A DNA stretch of 64,000 nt from Streptomyces sp. CNH099 (GCA_000514715.1 AZWL01000010.1:124172-188171); one strand, 5' to 3'. Positions 33,326 through 42,343 are shown, numbered from the stretch's first letter. Notes: generated by a model not told the origin, from the letters alone. Made by a program: numbers and translations.

Positions 33326-34039
33326 ATGGAAGGCACCAGCCTCGGCGAGCTGTGGGACCGCGTCGTCGGCACGCAGCCCGACCCCTCGGAGTGGCTGGTC
33401 GGGGTGACCGGACTGGTGGCGCTCGCCGCGGTCGTGCCCTGGGGCGTGTGGCGGCTGACGCGCAACGCCGTCACCATCGCGCACGAGGGCGGTCACGGCC
33501 TCGTCGCCGTGCTCACCGGGCGCCGCCTGGAGGGCATACGCCTGCACTCGGACACCTCCGGCCTCACCGTCAGCCGCGGCAAGCCCTCCGGCCTCGGCAT
33601 GATCCTCACCGCCGCCTCCGGCTACACCGCCCCGCCGCTGCTCGGCCTGGCCGGCGCCTGGCTGCTGGCCGACGGGCGCATCACGGCCGCGCTGTGGGGC
33701 GCGATCGCCCTGCTGGCGGCGATGCTGCTGATGATCCGGAACGCGTACGGGGTGGTGACCGTCGTCCTGACCGGCGCCGCGTTCTTCCTCGTCTCCTGGC
33801 TGACCGAGCCGGAGGTGCAGGCGGCGTTCGCGTACGGGGCCGTGTGGTTCCTGCTGCTCGGCGGGGTGCGGCCGGTCTTCGAACTGCAGCGCAAGCGGCG
33901 CCGGGGCGAGGCGCCGCAGTCCGACGCCGACCAGCTGGGCCGGCTGACGCACACCCCCGCCGGGCTGTGGGTGCTGCTGTTCTACGTGGTCGCGCTCTGC
34001 GCCCTCGCCGGTGGCGGCCGCTGGCTGCTCGACCTCTGA
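33326..34039 (+). CDS. M50B-like membrane protein
   Basis: The protein is 237 aa from ATG 33326 (GGGAGGG ribosome site). It has seven or so hydrophobic segments. The HEGGH motif (IAHEGGHGLVAVL, near residue 55) corresponds to the zinc site of M50 intramembrane peptidases. The second M50 motif (NPDG/LDG) is not obvious; NAYGVVTVV occupies a similar place, so peptidase activity is uncertain. It is divergent from SRAP and precedes aroA by 158 bp, a gap containing short CCGGTGTCC repeats (about 34090-34125). Confidence 0.8.
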   Translation: MEGTSLGELWDRVVGTQPDPSEWLVGVTGLVALAAVVPWGVWRLTRNAVTIAHEGGHGLVAVLTGRRLEGIRLHSDTSGLTVSRGKPSGLGMILTAASGYTAPPLLGLAGAWLLADGRITAALWGAIALLAAMLLMIRNAYGVVTVVLTGAAFFLVSWLTEPEVQAAFAYGAVWFLLLGGVRPVFELQRKRRRGEAPQSDADQLGRLTHTPAGLWVLLFYVVALCALAGGGRWLLDL

Positions 34040-34197
34040 CATCCGCCGGAGCGTCCCGACCGGCGGCCGCCCGGGCCCGGTGACCCCGCCGGTGTCTCCG
34101 GTATCCCCGGTGTCCCCGGTGTCCACAACCCGCCGGTTGTCCACAGGCCGTGGCCGGTCCCTGCGAGGTGCGGGCCGGCCCGCATAGGGTGAGTGCC

Positions 34198-35631
34198 ATG
34201 ACCGCTTCGCAGAGCAGCCTCTGGCCCGCGCCGTCCGTCTCCGCCCCGGTGATCGCGGCCGTCACCGTGCCCGGGTCGAAGTCGGTCACGAACCGGGCGC
34301 TGGTGCTCGCCGCGCTCGCCGCCGGCCCCGGCCGGCTGCGCCGGCCGCTGCGCTCGCGCGACAGCGCCCTGATGGCGGGGGGCCTGCGGGCCCTCGGCGT
34401 CGGCATCGAGGAGGCCGCGGGCCCGGACGGCGCCGAGGAGTGGCGCGTCAGCCCCGGCGGCGGGCTGCGCGGCGACGCCTCGGTGGACGTGGGCAACGCG
34501 GGCACGGTGATGCGCTTCCTGCCGCCCGTCGCGGCCCTCGCCGACGGCCCGGTCCGCTTCGACGGGGACCCGCGCAGCCACGAGCGCCCGCTGCACGGGG
34601 TGATAGACGCGCTGCGCGCCCTCGGCGCCCGGATCGACGACACCGCGCGGGGCAGCCGCGGTGCGCTGCCGCTGACGGTGTACGGCGGGGGCGGGCTGCG
34701 CGGCGGCCCGGTCGAGGTCGACGCCTCCTCGTCCTCGCAGTTCGTCAGCGCCCTGCTGCTGTCCGCGCCGCGCTTCGACAAGGGCGTCGAGCTGCGGCAC
34801 ACGGGCGACCGGCTGCCCTCGATGCCGCACATCCGGATGACCGTGGAGATGCTGCGCGCGGCCGGCGCCGAGGTGGAGACGCCGGAGGACGGCGGCGAGC
34901 CGAACGTCTGGCGGGTGGCGCCGGGCGCCCTGCGCGGCCGGGACCTGACGGTGGAGCCGGACCTGTCGAACGCGCAGCCGTTCCTGGCCGCGGCGCTCGT
35001 CACCGGCGGCCGGGTGACGATCCGCGACTGGCCCCGGCAGACCACGCAGCCCGGGGACGCGCTGCGCGAGATCTTCACCGAGATGGGCGGCTCCTGCGAG
35101 CTGGTGACCACGGCCGGGGGCACGGACCTGGTCTTCTCCGGCACCCCCGGCGGCTCCGCGGGCGGCTCTCCCGGCGGCTCGGCGGCCGGGGTCGTCCACG
35201 GCATCGACATCGACCTGTCCGAGGTCGGCGAGCTGACGCCCGGCATCGCGGCGGTCGCGGCGCTGGCGGACTCCCCGTCCCGGCTGCGCGGCGTCGGCCA
35301 CCTGCGGTTGCACGAGACGGACCGGCTCGCCGCCCTCACCGCGGAGATCAACGGGCTGGGCGGCGAGGTCACCGAGACCGGGGACGGCCTGGCGATCCGC
35401 CCCCGCCCGCTGCACGGCGGCGTCTTCCACACCTACGACGACCACCGCATGGCCACCGCGGGCGCCGTCCTGGGCTTGGCGGTGCCGGATGTGCGGGTGG
35501 AGAACGTGGAGACGACCGCCAAGACCCTGCCGGACTTCCCCCGGATGTGGGCCGGCCTGCTCGCCGGGGACGACGCCGGGCCCGCGGCCGGGCCGTCCGG
35601 CGCGCCCGCCGCCCCCACCCGGAGAGACTGA
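34198..35631 (+). CDS. aroA: 3-Phosphoshikimate 1-carboxyvinyltransferase (EPSP synthase)
   Basis: The protein is 477 aa. Typical motifs are [17 protein letters not shown] (PEP/S3P lysine), [49 protein letters not shown] and a late HETDRLAAL plus [16 protein letters not shown] Gly/Ser insertion, [14 protein letters not shown], near residue 320 makes it longer than E. coli AroA (427 aa). It catalyses the sixth step of the shikimate pathway. rsgA follows 8 bp later, so they are co-transcribed. Confidence 0.95.
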   Translation: MTASQSSLWPAPSVSAPVIAAVTVPGSKSVTNRALVLAALAAGPGRLRRPLRSRDSALMAGGLRALGVGIEEAAGPDGAEEWRVSPGGGLRGDASVDVGNAGTVMRFLPPVAALADGPVRFDGDPRSHERPLHGVIDALRALGARIDDTARGSRGALPLTVYGGGGLRGGPVEVDASSSSQFVSALLLSAPRFDKGVELRHTGDRLPSMPHIRMTVEMLRAAGAEVETPEDGGEPNVWRVAPGALRGRDLTVEPDLSNAQPFLAAALVTGGRVTIRDWPRQTTQPGDALREIFTEMGGSCELVTTAGGTDLVFSGTPGGSAGGSPGGSAAGVVHGIDIDLSEVGELTPGIAAVAALADSPSRLRGVGHLRLHETDRLAALTAEINGLGGEVTETGDGLAIRPRPLHGGVFHTYDDHRMATAGAVLGLAVPDVRVENVETTAKTLPDFPRMWAGLLAGDDAGPAAGPSGAPAAPTRRD

Positions 35632-35639
35632 CCCGCGCG

Positions 35640-36647
35640 ATGCGGCGCTACGGCAAGAACCCCGACGAGGACGACGTCCGCGTACGCCCGGACCGCCGGG
35701 GCAGCCGGCCCCGCAGCCGCAACCGCCCCAAGCACGCGGACGCCGCCGAGGGCTTCGTCCTGACCATCGACCGCGGCCGCATCACCTGCCTGGTCGAGGA
35801 GCGCACGGTCACCGCCATGAAGGCCCGCGAGCTGGGCCGCAAGGGCATCGTCGTCGGCGACCGGGTCGCCGTCGTCGGGGACGTCTCCGGCGACCCCGGG
35901 ACGCTGGCGCGCATCGTCCGGGTCGAGGAGCGCACGTCCGTGCTGCGCCGGACGGCGGACGACGACGATCCGTACGAGCGCGTGGTGGTGGCCAACGCCG
36001 ACCAGCTGGCCATCGTCACCGCCCTCGCCGACCCGCCGCCCCGGCCGCGGCTGGTCGACCGCTGCCTGGTCGCGGCGTACGACGGCGGGCTCGACCCGCT
36101 GCTGGTGCTGACGAAGTCGGACCTGGCACCCGCGGACGAGCTGCTGGAGTCGTACGCGCCGCTGGGCGTACGGGCCGTCGCCTGCAACCGCGACGAGCTG
36201 GCCACCGGCGAGGGCGCCGCCCGCGTGCTGGACCTGCTCGCCGACCGGGTCACCGCCTTCGTCGGCCACAGCGGCGTCGGCAAGACCACCCTGGTCAACG
36301 CGCTGGTGCCGGCGCGCCAGCGGGCCACCGGCGAGGTGAACGTCGTCACCGGCCGCGGCCGGCACACCACCACGTCCGCGCTCGCCCTGCCGCTGCCCGA
36401 CGACAAGGGCTGGGCCATCGACACCCCCGGGGTGCGGTCGTTCGGCCTGGCGCACGTCGACCCGTCCCGCGTCATCCACGCCTTCCCCGACCTGGAGCCC
36501 GGCACGGCGGACTGCCCGCGCAACTGCAGCCACGACGAGCCCGACTGCGCGCTCGACGCCTGGGTCGCCGAGGGCCGCGCGGACCCGGCCCGGCTGGCCT
36601 CGCTGCGCCGCCTGCTCGCCACCCGCGAGCGCCGCGAGGGCGACTGA
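35640..36647 (+). CDS. rsgA: Small-ribosomal-subunit GTPase RsgA
   Basis: The protein is 335 aa. A basic N-terminal tail is followed by an OB fold (residues 45-110) and a circularly permuted GTPase domain: TKSD (G4) precedes GHSGVGKTTLVNAL (G1) and DTPGVRSFG (G3). A C-terminal zinc motif CPRNCSHDEPDC follows. It helps the 30S subunit mature late in assembly. The aroA-rsgA pairing is conserved in actinobacteria (Rv3227-Rv3228). Confidence 0.95.
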   Translation: MRRYGKNPDEDDVRVRPDRRGSRPRSRNRPKHADAAEGFVLTIDRGRITCLVEERTVTAMKARELGRKGIVVGDRVAVVGDVSGDPGTLARIVRVEERTSVLRRTADDDDPYERVVVANADQLAIVTALADPPPRPRLVDRCLVAAYDGGLDPLLVLTKSDLAPADELLESYAPLGVRAVACNRDELATGEGAARVLDLLADRVTAFVGHSGVGKTTLVNALVPARQRATGEVNVVTGRGRHTTTSALALPLPDDKGWAIDTPGVRSFGLAHVDPSRVIHAFPDLEPGTADCPRNCSHDEPDCALDAWVAEGRADPARLASLRRLLATRERREGD

Positions 36648-36755
36648 CGAGGTGTCAGCCTAGGGTGGTCGAAGCAGTGCGGGAGGTCCGTCGCGTCCGC
36701 GGAGACCCGTTGGGCATAATCGCAGGAGCGTCAACCGAACGGGAGGCACGACACG

Positions 36756-37079
36756 ATGGCGTGGCTGTTGGTCGTCGTGGCCGGAATACTGGAAACCGGC
36801 TTCGCCGTCTGCCTCAAGCTCTCCCACGGGTTCACCCGGCTCTGGCCGACGATCGCCTTCTGCGTGTTCGCGCTCGGCAGCTTCGGCCTGCTGACGCTGT
36901 CGCTGAAGAAGCTGGACGTCGGCCCGGCGTACGCGGTGTGGACGGGCATCGGTGCCGCGGGCACCGCGATCTACGGCATGGTCTTCCTCGGCGACCTGGT
37001 CTCCGCGCTGAAGATCGTCTCCATCACGCTGGTGATCGTCGGTGTCATCGGCCTGCAGCTGTCCGGCTCGGCCCACTGA
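36756..37079 (+). CDS. SMR-family transporter of the SugE/Gdx (guanidinium exporter) type
   Basis: The protein is 107 aa with four transmembrane helices. E13 in GILETGFAVCLKLSHGF is the essential proton/substrate glutamate. The GPAYAVWTGIGAAGTA loop is typical of the SugE/Gdx branch rather than EmrE. Gdx proteins exchange guanidinium for protons as antiparallel dimers. I looked for a guanidine riboswitch in the 108-bp leader and did not find a convincing one. The gene's end overlaps the convergent TetR gene by 35 nt. Confidence 0.88.
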   Translation: MAWLLVVVAGILETGFAVCLKLSHGFTRLWPTIAFCVFALGSFGLLTLSLKKLDVGPAYAVWTGIGAAGTAIYGMVFLGDLVSALKIVSITLVIVGVIGLQLSGSAH

Positions 37080-37680
37080 CCGGCAGCAGCCCGCGGATCA
37101 TCCGCTCCACGTCCTCGCCCCCGGCGGGCGCGACCACGTACGACAGCGTCAGCCGGGTCACCGCCTCGCCGACCCGGCGCCGTTCGGCCGGCGCCCCGGG
37201 CAACTGCTCCGCCAGCGCCCGCAGTACCCCGTCACGCACCTTGTCGACCAGCTCGGCCGGCGTCTCCACGGGCGCGTCCCGCTCCGTACGGCGCACCCCC
37301 GGCGGCCCGCCCCGGGCGGGCGGGTGCCGGGCCGGGGCCGGCAGCTGCTCGCCCCAGCAACCGGTGAGCGCGGCGCGCACCAGCGGGTTGCCGCGCGCCG
37401 CGCGCAGCGTCCAGGCGACCAGGGCGAGCAGCCGGCCGGCGGCGTCGGCGCCGGACCTGCCGGCCCCGGACAGCGTCCGCTCCACGCCCGCGAGGTAGCC
37501 GTCGACCTCGCGCCTGACGAGGGCCTGGGCCAGGCCCTCCTTGCTGCCGAACTCGTTGTAGAGAGTCTGGCGGGACACTCCGGCCGAGGCGGCGACGTCG
37601 ACCATCCGCACCCCCGCCCAGGGCCGGCTCCTGAGCGCCGTGAAGGCGGCGTCGAGGAGTCCTTCTCGCGCTGTAGGCAT
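37045..37680 (-). CDS. TetR-family repressor
   Basis: The protein is 211 aa from ATG 37680 (MPTAREGLLDAAFTALRSR, ribosome site TGGAGG). The HTH is VDVAASAGVSRQTLYNEFGS. A C-terminal ligand domain contains AGRLLALVAWTLRAARGNPL. It overlaps the tail of the Gdx-type gene by 35 nt in convergent orientation, so it may regulate that exporter or itself. It is divergent from hisN. Ligand unknown. Confidence 0.88.
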   Translation of the reverse strand: MPTAREGLLDAAFTALRSRPWAGVRMVDVAASAGVSRQTLYNEFGSKEGLAQALVRREVDGYLAGVERTLSGAGRSGADAAGRLLALVAWTLRAARGNPLVRAALTGCWGEQLPAPARHPPARGGPPGVRRTERDAPVETPAELVDKVRDGVLRALAEQLPGAPAERRRVGEAVTRLTLSYVVAPAGGEDVERMIRGLLPVSGPSRTAAGR

Positions 37681-37818
37681 CGTGGCCTCCAGAGGGCGAC
37701 CGTGCGCACAGAATTGACGCACCGCCAGGTGCTGTCAAGGGTCCGTACGGGGGTCCCGGGACCCGCCACGCGTCCGGGCGAAGGTTCGCGGTGCGGCTTT
37801 GGGGTTACTGTTCGTTGC

Positions 37819-38613
37819 ATGGCCGGTTTTCATGATGATCTGCGTCTCGCCCACGTCCTGGCGGACGCCGCCGACGCCACGACGATGGAGCGGTTCAAGG
37901 CGCTCGACCTGAAGGTCGAGACAAAGCCGGACCTGACTCCGGTGTCGGAGGCGGACAGATCGGCGGAGGAGCTGATCCGCACGTCGCTGCGGCGCGCCCG
38001 GCCACGCGACGCCGTGATGGGCGAGGAGTACGGCACCGACGGCACCGGCCCGCGGCGCTGGATCATCGACCCCATCGACGGCACCAAGAACTATGTGCGC
38101 GGGGTCCCCGTCTGGGCCACGCTGATCGCGCTCATGGCCCCGGGGCCGGAGGGCAACCAGCCGGTCGTCGGCGTGGTGTCGGCGCCGGCCCTCGGCCGCC
38201 GCTGGTGGGCGGTGCAGGGCGGCGGCGCGTACACCGGCCGCAGCCTCGCGAAGGCGAGCCCGCTGCGGGTGTCCGGCGTGCAGCACATCGAGGACGCCTC
38301 GTTCGCGTACTCCTCGCTGCACGGCTGGGACGAGCGCGGCCGGCTCGACGGCTTCCTGCACCTGACCCGCGACTGCTGGCGCAGCCGGGGCTACGGGGAC
38401 TTCTGGCCGTACATGATGGTCGCCGAGGGGACGGTCGACATCTGCGCCGAGCCGGAGCTGTCGCTGTGGGACATGGCGGCGTGTGCGGCGATCGTGGCGG
38501 AGGCCGGCGGGTCGTTCACGGGCCTGGACGGCGAGCCCGGTCCGCACAGCGGCAACGCCGCGGCGTCCAACGGGCTGCTCCACGAGGAGCTGCTGAAGTA
38601 CCTCGGCCCGTAG
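37819..38613 (+). CDS. hisN: Histidinol-phosphatase HisN (inositol-monophosphatase fold)
   Basis: The protein is 264 aa. The metal-binding motifs of the IMPase family are present: GEEYG (residues 73-77), WIIDPIDGTKNYVRG (D-P-I-D-G-T) and the late WDMAACAAIVAEAGG. The combination WRSRGYGDFWPYMMVAEG suits the HisN branch, which dephosphorylates histidinol phosphate in actinobacteria. Translation from ATG 37819 (MAGFHDDLRLAH). Some IMPase-type activity on other substrates cannot be excluded. Confidence 0.9.
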   Translation: MAGFHDDLRLAHVLADAADATTMERFKALDLKVETKPDLTPVSEADRSAEELIRTSLRRARPRDAVMGEEYGTDGTGPRRWIIDPIDGTKNYVRGVPVWATLIALMAPGPEGNQPVVGVVSAPALGRRWWAVQGGGAYTGRSLAKASPLRVSGVQHIEDASFAYSSLHGWDERGRLDGFLHLTRDCWRSRGYGDFWPYMMVAEGTVDICAEPELSLWDMAACAAIVAEAGGSFTGLDGEPGPHSGNAAASNGLLHEELLKYLGP

Positions 38614-38625
38614 ACCGTACGGGCA

Positions 38626-38656
38626 GTGCGGGCCGTACGGGCGGTACGGGCCGCAC
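38626..38656 (+). terminator. Imperfect hairpin after hisN
   Basis: A 13-bp stem with one mismatch (left arm GTGCGGGCCGTAC, loop GGGCG) starts 13 bp after hisN, within a run of CGTACGGG-type repeats. Confidence 0.55.
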
Positions 38657-38763
38657 GGCAGACCGGCGTACGGGGGCGCGGGCCCGGCCCGGCCGGGCCT
38701 CGTCCGCCCCCTTGTTGCCCTCCACGGAGCGTGCCAACCTGACAGGGACAGTCCTTGTGAACT

Positions 38764-38779
38764 TGTGAAAGCCTTCACA
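38764..38779. promoter_or_regulatory. Rex operator before the CBS-domain gene
   Basis: TGTGAAAGCCTTCACA fits TGTGAA-N4-TTCACA at every defined base. An additional half-site, TTGTGAAC, lies immediately upstream at 38755-38762. The operator is 43 bp before the CBS start codon, where a bound repressor would cover the promoter or early transcript. Confidence 0.8.
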
Positions 38780-38821
38780 GGCGAGCGGGCCCCGACACCC
38801 CCCAGGAGGTGGCTCCACCCC

Positions 38822-39232
38822 ATGCTCGTCCGCGACGCCATGAGCACGGTGGTCCTCACCATCGGCCCCGCGCACACCCTCCGCCAGGCCGCCCGGCTGA
38901 TGTCGGCGCGGCACGTCGGGGCGGCGATCGTCCTCGCCCCCGACACCACCGGGCTCGGCATCCTGACCGAGCGCGACATCCTCAACTCCGTCGGCGCGGG
39001 CCAGGACCCGGACATGGAGAAGGCCGACGACCACACCACGACCGACGTCGTCTTCGCCGCACCCGGCTGGACCCTCGACGAGGCCGCCGAGGCCATGACC
39101 CACGGCGGCTTCCGCCATCTGATCGTCCTCGACGACGCGGAGCCGGTCGGCGTCGTGTCCGTACGCGACATCATCCGCTGCCAGATCCGGCACCGGCAGG
39201 AGGCGGCGCACCGCGAGACAGCCCTCGCCTAG
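38822..39232 (+). CDS. Two-CBS-domain protein, probably redox-controlled
   Basis: The protein is 136 aa and consists of two CBS motifs only: MLVRDAMSTVVLTIGPAHTL then GILTERDIL, and DVVFAAPGWTLDEAAEAMTH then GVVSVRDIIRCQI. ATG 38822 follows AGGAGGTGG. The architecture is that of Hrp1 (hypoxic response protein 1) of M. tuberculosis. A Rex operator directly upstream fits induction when oxygen is short and NADH accumulates. CBS pairs bind adenosyl ligands such as AMP or NAD; the ligand here is unknown. A start at 38765 would put the operator inside the gene and is less likely. Confidence 0.88.
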   Translation: MLVRDAMSTVVLTIGPAHTLRQAARLMSARHVGAAIVLAPDTTGLGILTERDILNSVGAGQDPDMEKADDHTTTDVVFAAPGWTLDEAAEAMTHGGFRHLIVLDDAEPVGVVSVRDIIRCQIRHRQEAAHRETALA

Positions 39233-39248
39233 CCCGTCCGGACGCGTC

Positions 39249-39286
39249 AGAGGGGCCGGGAGCCCGACCGGCGTCCCGACCCCTCT
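39249..39286 (+). terminator. Hairpin terminator after the CBS gene
   Basis: AGAGGGGCCGGGA and TCCCGACCCCTCT form a 13-bp stem with one G-U pair and a 12-nt loop, 17 bp after the stop. Confidence 0.7.
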
Positions 39287-39374
39287 GTCCGTGCACGGCA
39301 ACCGGCCCTCGGCCGCGGAGGGCCTGGACCGCGACCTCACGGCCGATCGCCGCAGTCTGCGATGGAATCCTACA

Positions 39375-39389
39375 TTAGACAGAGTCCAA
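39375..39389. promoter_or_regulatory. Candidate Fur-family operator
   Basis: TTAGAC-AGA-GTCCAA is a palindrome with one mismatch in an AT-richer stretch 66-80 bp before the Fur-family gene. Autoregulation is common in this family, so this may be its own site. The match is to a general palindrome, not to a verified consensus. Confidence 0.4.
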
Positions 39390-39454
39390 GTCAAGATCCC
39401 AATGAAGTCCGTATGGGTTCTGGCAATAGAGCGATGCGCTGCTACCCTGAATGC

Positions 39455-39880
39455 ATGAGCGACCTCCTGGAGCGACTGCGCGGCCGCGGCTTCCGGCTCA
39501 CCGCACAGCGGCGAGTCGTGGCCGAGGTCCTGGACAGCGACCACGTGCACTACACCGCCGACGAGGTGCTCGCGCGCGCCACCGCCCGGCTCCCCGAGAT
39601 CTCCCGGGCCACCGTCTACAACACGCTCGGCGAGCTGGTCGCGCTCGGCGAGGTGCTCGAAGTCAGCACGGACGGCCGCGCCAAGCGGTACGACCCGAAC
39701 GCCCACAGCGCACACCAGCACCTGGTCTGCAGCCGCTGCGGCTCCATCCGCGACGTGCGCCCCGAGGGCGACCTGCTGTCGGCCCTGCCCGAGAGCGAGC
39801 GCTTCGGCTTCCGGATCTCCGGCGCCGAGGTCACGTATCGGGGCATCTGCCCGGACTGCGCACAGCCGGGACGGAACTGA
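39455..39880 (+). CDS. Fur-family regulator (CatR/PerR-like)
   Basis: The protein is 141 aa. The winged helix is RGFRLTAQRRVVAEVLDS, then YTADEVLARATARLPEISRA and TVYNTLGELVALGEVLEV. The dimerisation and metal domain has HSAHQHLVCSRCGSIRDV (His-rich site plus CxxC) and ends GICPDCAQPG (second CxxC), giving the structural Cys4 zinc site. The pattern suits peroxide sensors of the CatR/FurA type. No catalase gene adjoins, so its target must lie elsewhere. Start ATG 39455; ATG 39451 is out of frame. Confidence 0.9.
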   Translation: MSDLLERLRGRGFRLTAQRRVVAEVLDSDHVHYTADEVLARATARLPEISRATVYNTLGELVALGEVLEVSTDGRAKRYDPNAHSAHQHLVCSRCGSIRDVRPEGDLLSALPESERFGFRISGAEVTYRGICPDCAQPGRN

Positions 39881-39923
39881 TTTGCGCTGGTCGATCGGCC
39901 AGGGGTAGTGTTGTTTTCACCGA

Positions 39924-40000
39924 CGCGGGGTGGAGCAGCTCGGTAGCTCGCTGGGCTCATAACCCAGAGGTCGCAGGTTCAAATCCTGTCCCCGCTACCA
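39924..40000 (+). tRNA. Initiator tRNA-fMet (CAU), copy 1, CCA encoded
   Basis: A 77-nt cloverleaf. The 5' strand CGCGGGG and 3' CCCCGCT leave position 1-72 unpaired (C-T), a mark of initiators. Anticodon CAT lies in loop CTCATAA above three G-C pairs (GGG/CCC), the second initiator mark. The T-arm is GCAGGTTCAAATCCTGT. CCA is encoded. A perfect terminator follows 2 bp later. Confidence 0.96.
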
Positions 40001-40002
40001 CT

Positions 40003-40038
40003 GACGGAGGCCCGGACCACACGGTCCGGGCCTCCGTC
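40003..40038 (+). terminator. Terminator of tRNA-fMet copy 1
   Basis: A perfect 16-bp stem (left arm GACGGAGGCCCGGACC, loop ACAC) starts 2 bp past the encoded CCA. Confidence 0.85.
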
Positions 40039-40123
40039 GTCGTCTGGGCGCGGCGGAGCCGGCCGGCGGACCGGCGGCGGTGTGCCGCCGGTCCGGCCGA
40101 GCCCGGCCCGCCGGGCCGTGGTT

Positions 40124-42091
40124 TCAGGCCGTGAGTTCCTGCGCGAGCGCGTCCCGCAGCCGGGCCGCGCGCTCGGCGACCTCCGCCGGGCCCAGCTCCA
40201 CCGCCCGCGACGACCAGTGCTGGCTCTCCGGCAGGTCGCCCCGGCGGGCGGCCAGCAGCGCGAGCCGCAGCGCCGCGCGGCCGTGGCCGTGCTCCGCCGC
40301 CCGGCGCCACCAGATCGCCGCCTCCGGCACGCTGCCCTCCCGGGCCAGCAGCAGGCCCAGGTTGAACGCGCCGTTGCGGCTCCCGGCCTCCGCCGCGGCC
40401 CGGTACCACCGGCCCGCGGCCTCCGTGTCGCCCCGTGCGGCCGCGCGCATGCCCAGCCGCACCTGGGCCCGCCGGTGGCCCTGCCGCGCCGCCTGCTCGT
40501 ACCACCGCTCGCACTCGGCGCCGCCGGCGCCCGAGGCGTCCGCGCCGCCCGCACCGGCGGCACCCGTGGCACCCGCGGACCCCGCCCCGCCCCAGGCCCG
40601 CGCGCTGCGCGGCCCCGCGGCACCGGCGGCGCCCGCCGCCTGCGACCCGGGGCCCGTGCCGGAGCCCGGGCGCCGGTCGTCCAGCAGCGCCGCCAGCCGG
40701 AACGCCCCCTCGGCGCTGCCGCCCTCGGCGGCCGTCCGCAGCCGGTGCGCCGCGGCCTTCTCCTCGCCGTCGCGCAGCAGCGCGATGCCGACCTGCAGCG
40801 CGGCCTCCACGTGCCCGGCCGCCGCGGCCCGCTCGTACCACTGCCGGGCGCCCTTCCCGTCCGCCCGGCCGGCGTGGATGATCCCGAGGTTGAACGCCGC
40901 GTCGACGCTCCCCGCCTCCGCGGCCTTCGAGAACCACGGCTCCGCGCCCGCGGCGTCGCCGCGCTGCAGCAGCAGCACCGCCAGCGCGTTGGCCGCCTCG
41001 CAGTGCCCGGTGTACGCGGCCTGCCGGTACCACTGCTCGGCCTGCTCCATCCGGTTCTCCCCGGCGCACAGCAGCGCCAGGTTGTACGCGCCGTTGACGT
41101 CGCCCGCACCCAGCGCCGCGCGGTACCACCGCTCCGCCTCCTGCGGCTCGCCGCGGTCCGCGTAGAGCGCGCCGAGCGCGTTCGCGGCGTTGCCGTCGCC
41201 GTCCTTCGCCGCCTGGCGCCACCACACGGCCGCGCTGGCGTCGTCGCCGGCGTCGCGCAGCAGGAAGCCCAGCGCGCAGGCCGCGCGCGGCTCACCGCCC
41301 CGCGCGGAGATCACGTACCACCGGCCGGCCTCCTGCGACTCGCCGCGCTCCTCCAGGAGCGTGCCGAGGTGCAGCGCCGCGCGCACGTGCCCGCGCGCGG
41401 CGGCCTGCCGGTACCACTGCTCGGCCTCGGCCACCGGGTCGTCGCCGGCCCCGGCCGCGTCGCGGACGAGGCTCACCGCGCCCGGCCGCGCCGCCGGCGG
41501 CAGCCGCGTGCCGGTCTCGACGCCGCTGCCGGACGGCGCCCGGGTGCCGGTGTCGAGGATGCGCGCCAGGCGGTACGCCGCCTCGCGGTGGCCCTTGTCC
41601 GCGGCGATGCGGAACCAGCGCTCGGCGCCCACGTCGCTGCGGTGCTCCAGGAGGTCCGCGAGCGCGTACGCGCCCAGCGCGTGCCCGGCCTCGGCGGACT
41701 GGCGCAGCCAGTACTCGGCGCCGGGCTCGTCGCCGTTCTCCCGGTAGTAGCGCCCGAGCGCGTGCGCGGCGGCGGGCGAGCCGCCGACCGCGGCGATGCG
41801 CCACCAGCCGGCCGCCTCCTGGGCCTGGCCGCGCTGGTAGAGCAGCACGCCCAGGTTGTTCGCCGCCGCCCGGTCGCCCTCGGCCGTCGCGGCGCGCAGC
41901 ACCGGCTCCGCACCGTCCAGATCCCCCTTGCGCAGCAGGGCGGCGCCCCGCGCGCTCAGCTGCGCCACGGCCGGATCCGTACCGTGCGCAGCGCTCAACT
42001 CACCGGCGGGGGGAGCCTCTCGCTCCTGCCCGCCGGCGCCCCCTGTCCTACGGGCGTCCAACACCCTTGCCTCGTCCCCCATGAGGTCCAT
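40124..42091 (-). CDS. Sel1-like repeat protein
   Basis: The protein is 655 aa and made almost wholly of about 15 Sel1-like TPR repeats of 34-36 residues. Repeats recur as AAHALGRYYRENGDEPGAEYW, then RQSAEAGHALGAYALADLLE, then RIAADKGHREAAYRLARILD, and so on. A low-complexity Gly/Ala insertion lies near residue 500. There is no signal peptide or membrane helix, so it should be a cytosolic scaffold. It lies between two inverted initiator-tRNA genes. The start at ATG 42091 has AGGTGG upstream; ATG 42082 is alternative. Confidence 0.88.
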   Translation of the reverse strand: MDLMGDEARVLDARRTGGAGGQEREAPPAGELSAAHGTDPAVAQLSARGAALLRKGDLDGAEPVLRAATAEGDRAAANNLGVLLYQRGQAQEAAGWWRIAAVGGSPAAAHALGRYYRENGDEPGAEYWLRQSAEAGHALGAYALADLLEHRSDVGAERWFRIAADKGHREAAYRLARILDTGTRAPSGSGVETGTRLPPAARPGAVSLVRDAAGAGDDPVAEAEQWYRQAAARGHVRAALHLGTLLEERGESQEAGRWYVISARGGEPRAACALGFLLRDAGDDASAAVWWRQAAKDGDGNAANALGALYADRGEPQEAERWYRAALGAGDVNGAYNLALLCAGENRMEQAEQWYRQAAYTGHCEAANALAVLLLQRGDAAGAEPWFSKAAEAGSVDAAFNLGIIHAGRADGKGARQWYERAAAAGHVEAALQVGIALLRDGEEKAAAHRLRTAAEGGSAEGAFRLAALLDDRRPGSGTGPGSQAAGAAGAAGPRSARAWGGAGSAGATGAAGAGGADASGAGGAECERWYEQAARQGHRRAQVRLGMRAAARGDTEAAGRWYRAAAEAGSRNGAFNLGLLLAREGSVPEAAIWWRRAAEHGHGRAALRLALLAARRGDLPESQHWSSRAVELGPAEVAERAARLRDALAQELTA

Positions 42092-42302
42092 CGTCGCACC
42101 ACCTGCAACCCGCGTACACCTGGTATACCGCAGCCAGGGAGGTCACTTCAGCGGTTTGTCGACTTCCCGACACGACGACTCAACAAACCTTGTCACGTCC
42201 ACAGCCCCCAAAACAACGACCTCAAGAACACACGACCGACACATCCGCCCCCCTCGCATCACCGCCCCCACGGCACACACAGATCACACGGAAGACACAC
42301 GT

Positions 42303-42335
42303 CGAGGCCCGGAGTCCGATGGACTCCGGGCCTCG
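42303..42335 (-). terminator. Terminator of tRNA-fMet copy 2
   Basis: A perfect 15-bp stem (left arm CGAGGCCCGGAGTCC, loop GAT) lies 8 bp beyond the 3' end of the minus-strand tRNA. Confidence 0.85.
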
Positions 42336-42343
42336 ATCTCGCG

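Noticed and set aside
34090..34125. CCGGTGTCC tandem repeats before aroA as a binding-site array
   Set aside because: The units are short and degenerate, and nothing ties them to a known regulator.
36648..36755. Guanidine riboswitch before the Gdx-type exporter gene
   Set aside because: CTAGGGTGG and ACGAGGTG fragments occur, but neither the guanidine-I nor the guanidine-III pattern is complete, and ACGAGGTG overlaps the rsgA stop.
38614..38720. Clustered CGTACGGG repeats as a CRISPR or replication feature
   Set aside because: Repeats are short, irregular and lack spacers; they best fit an imperfect terminator and the common CGTACG bias of such genomes.
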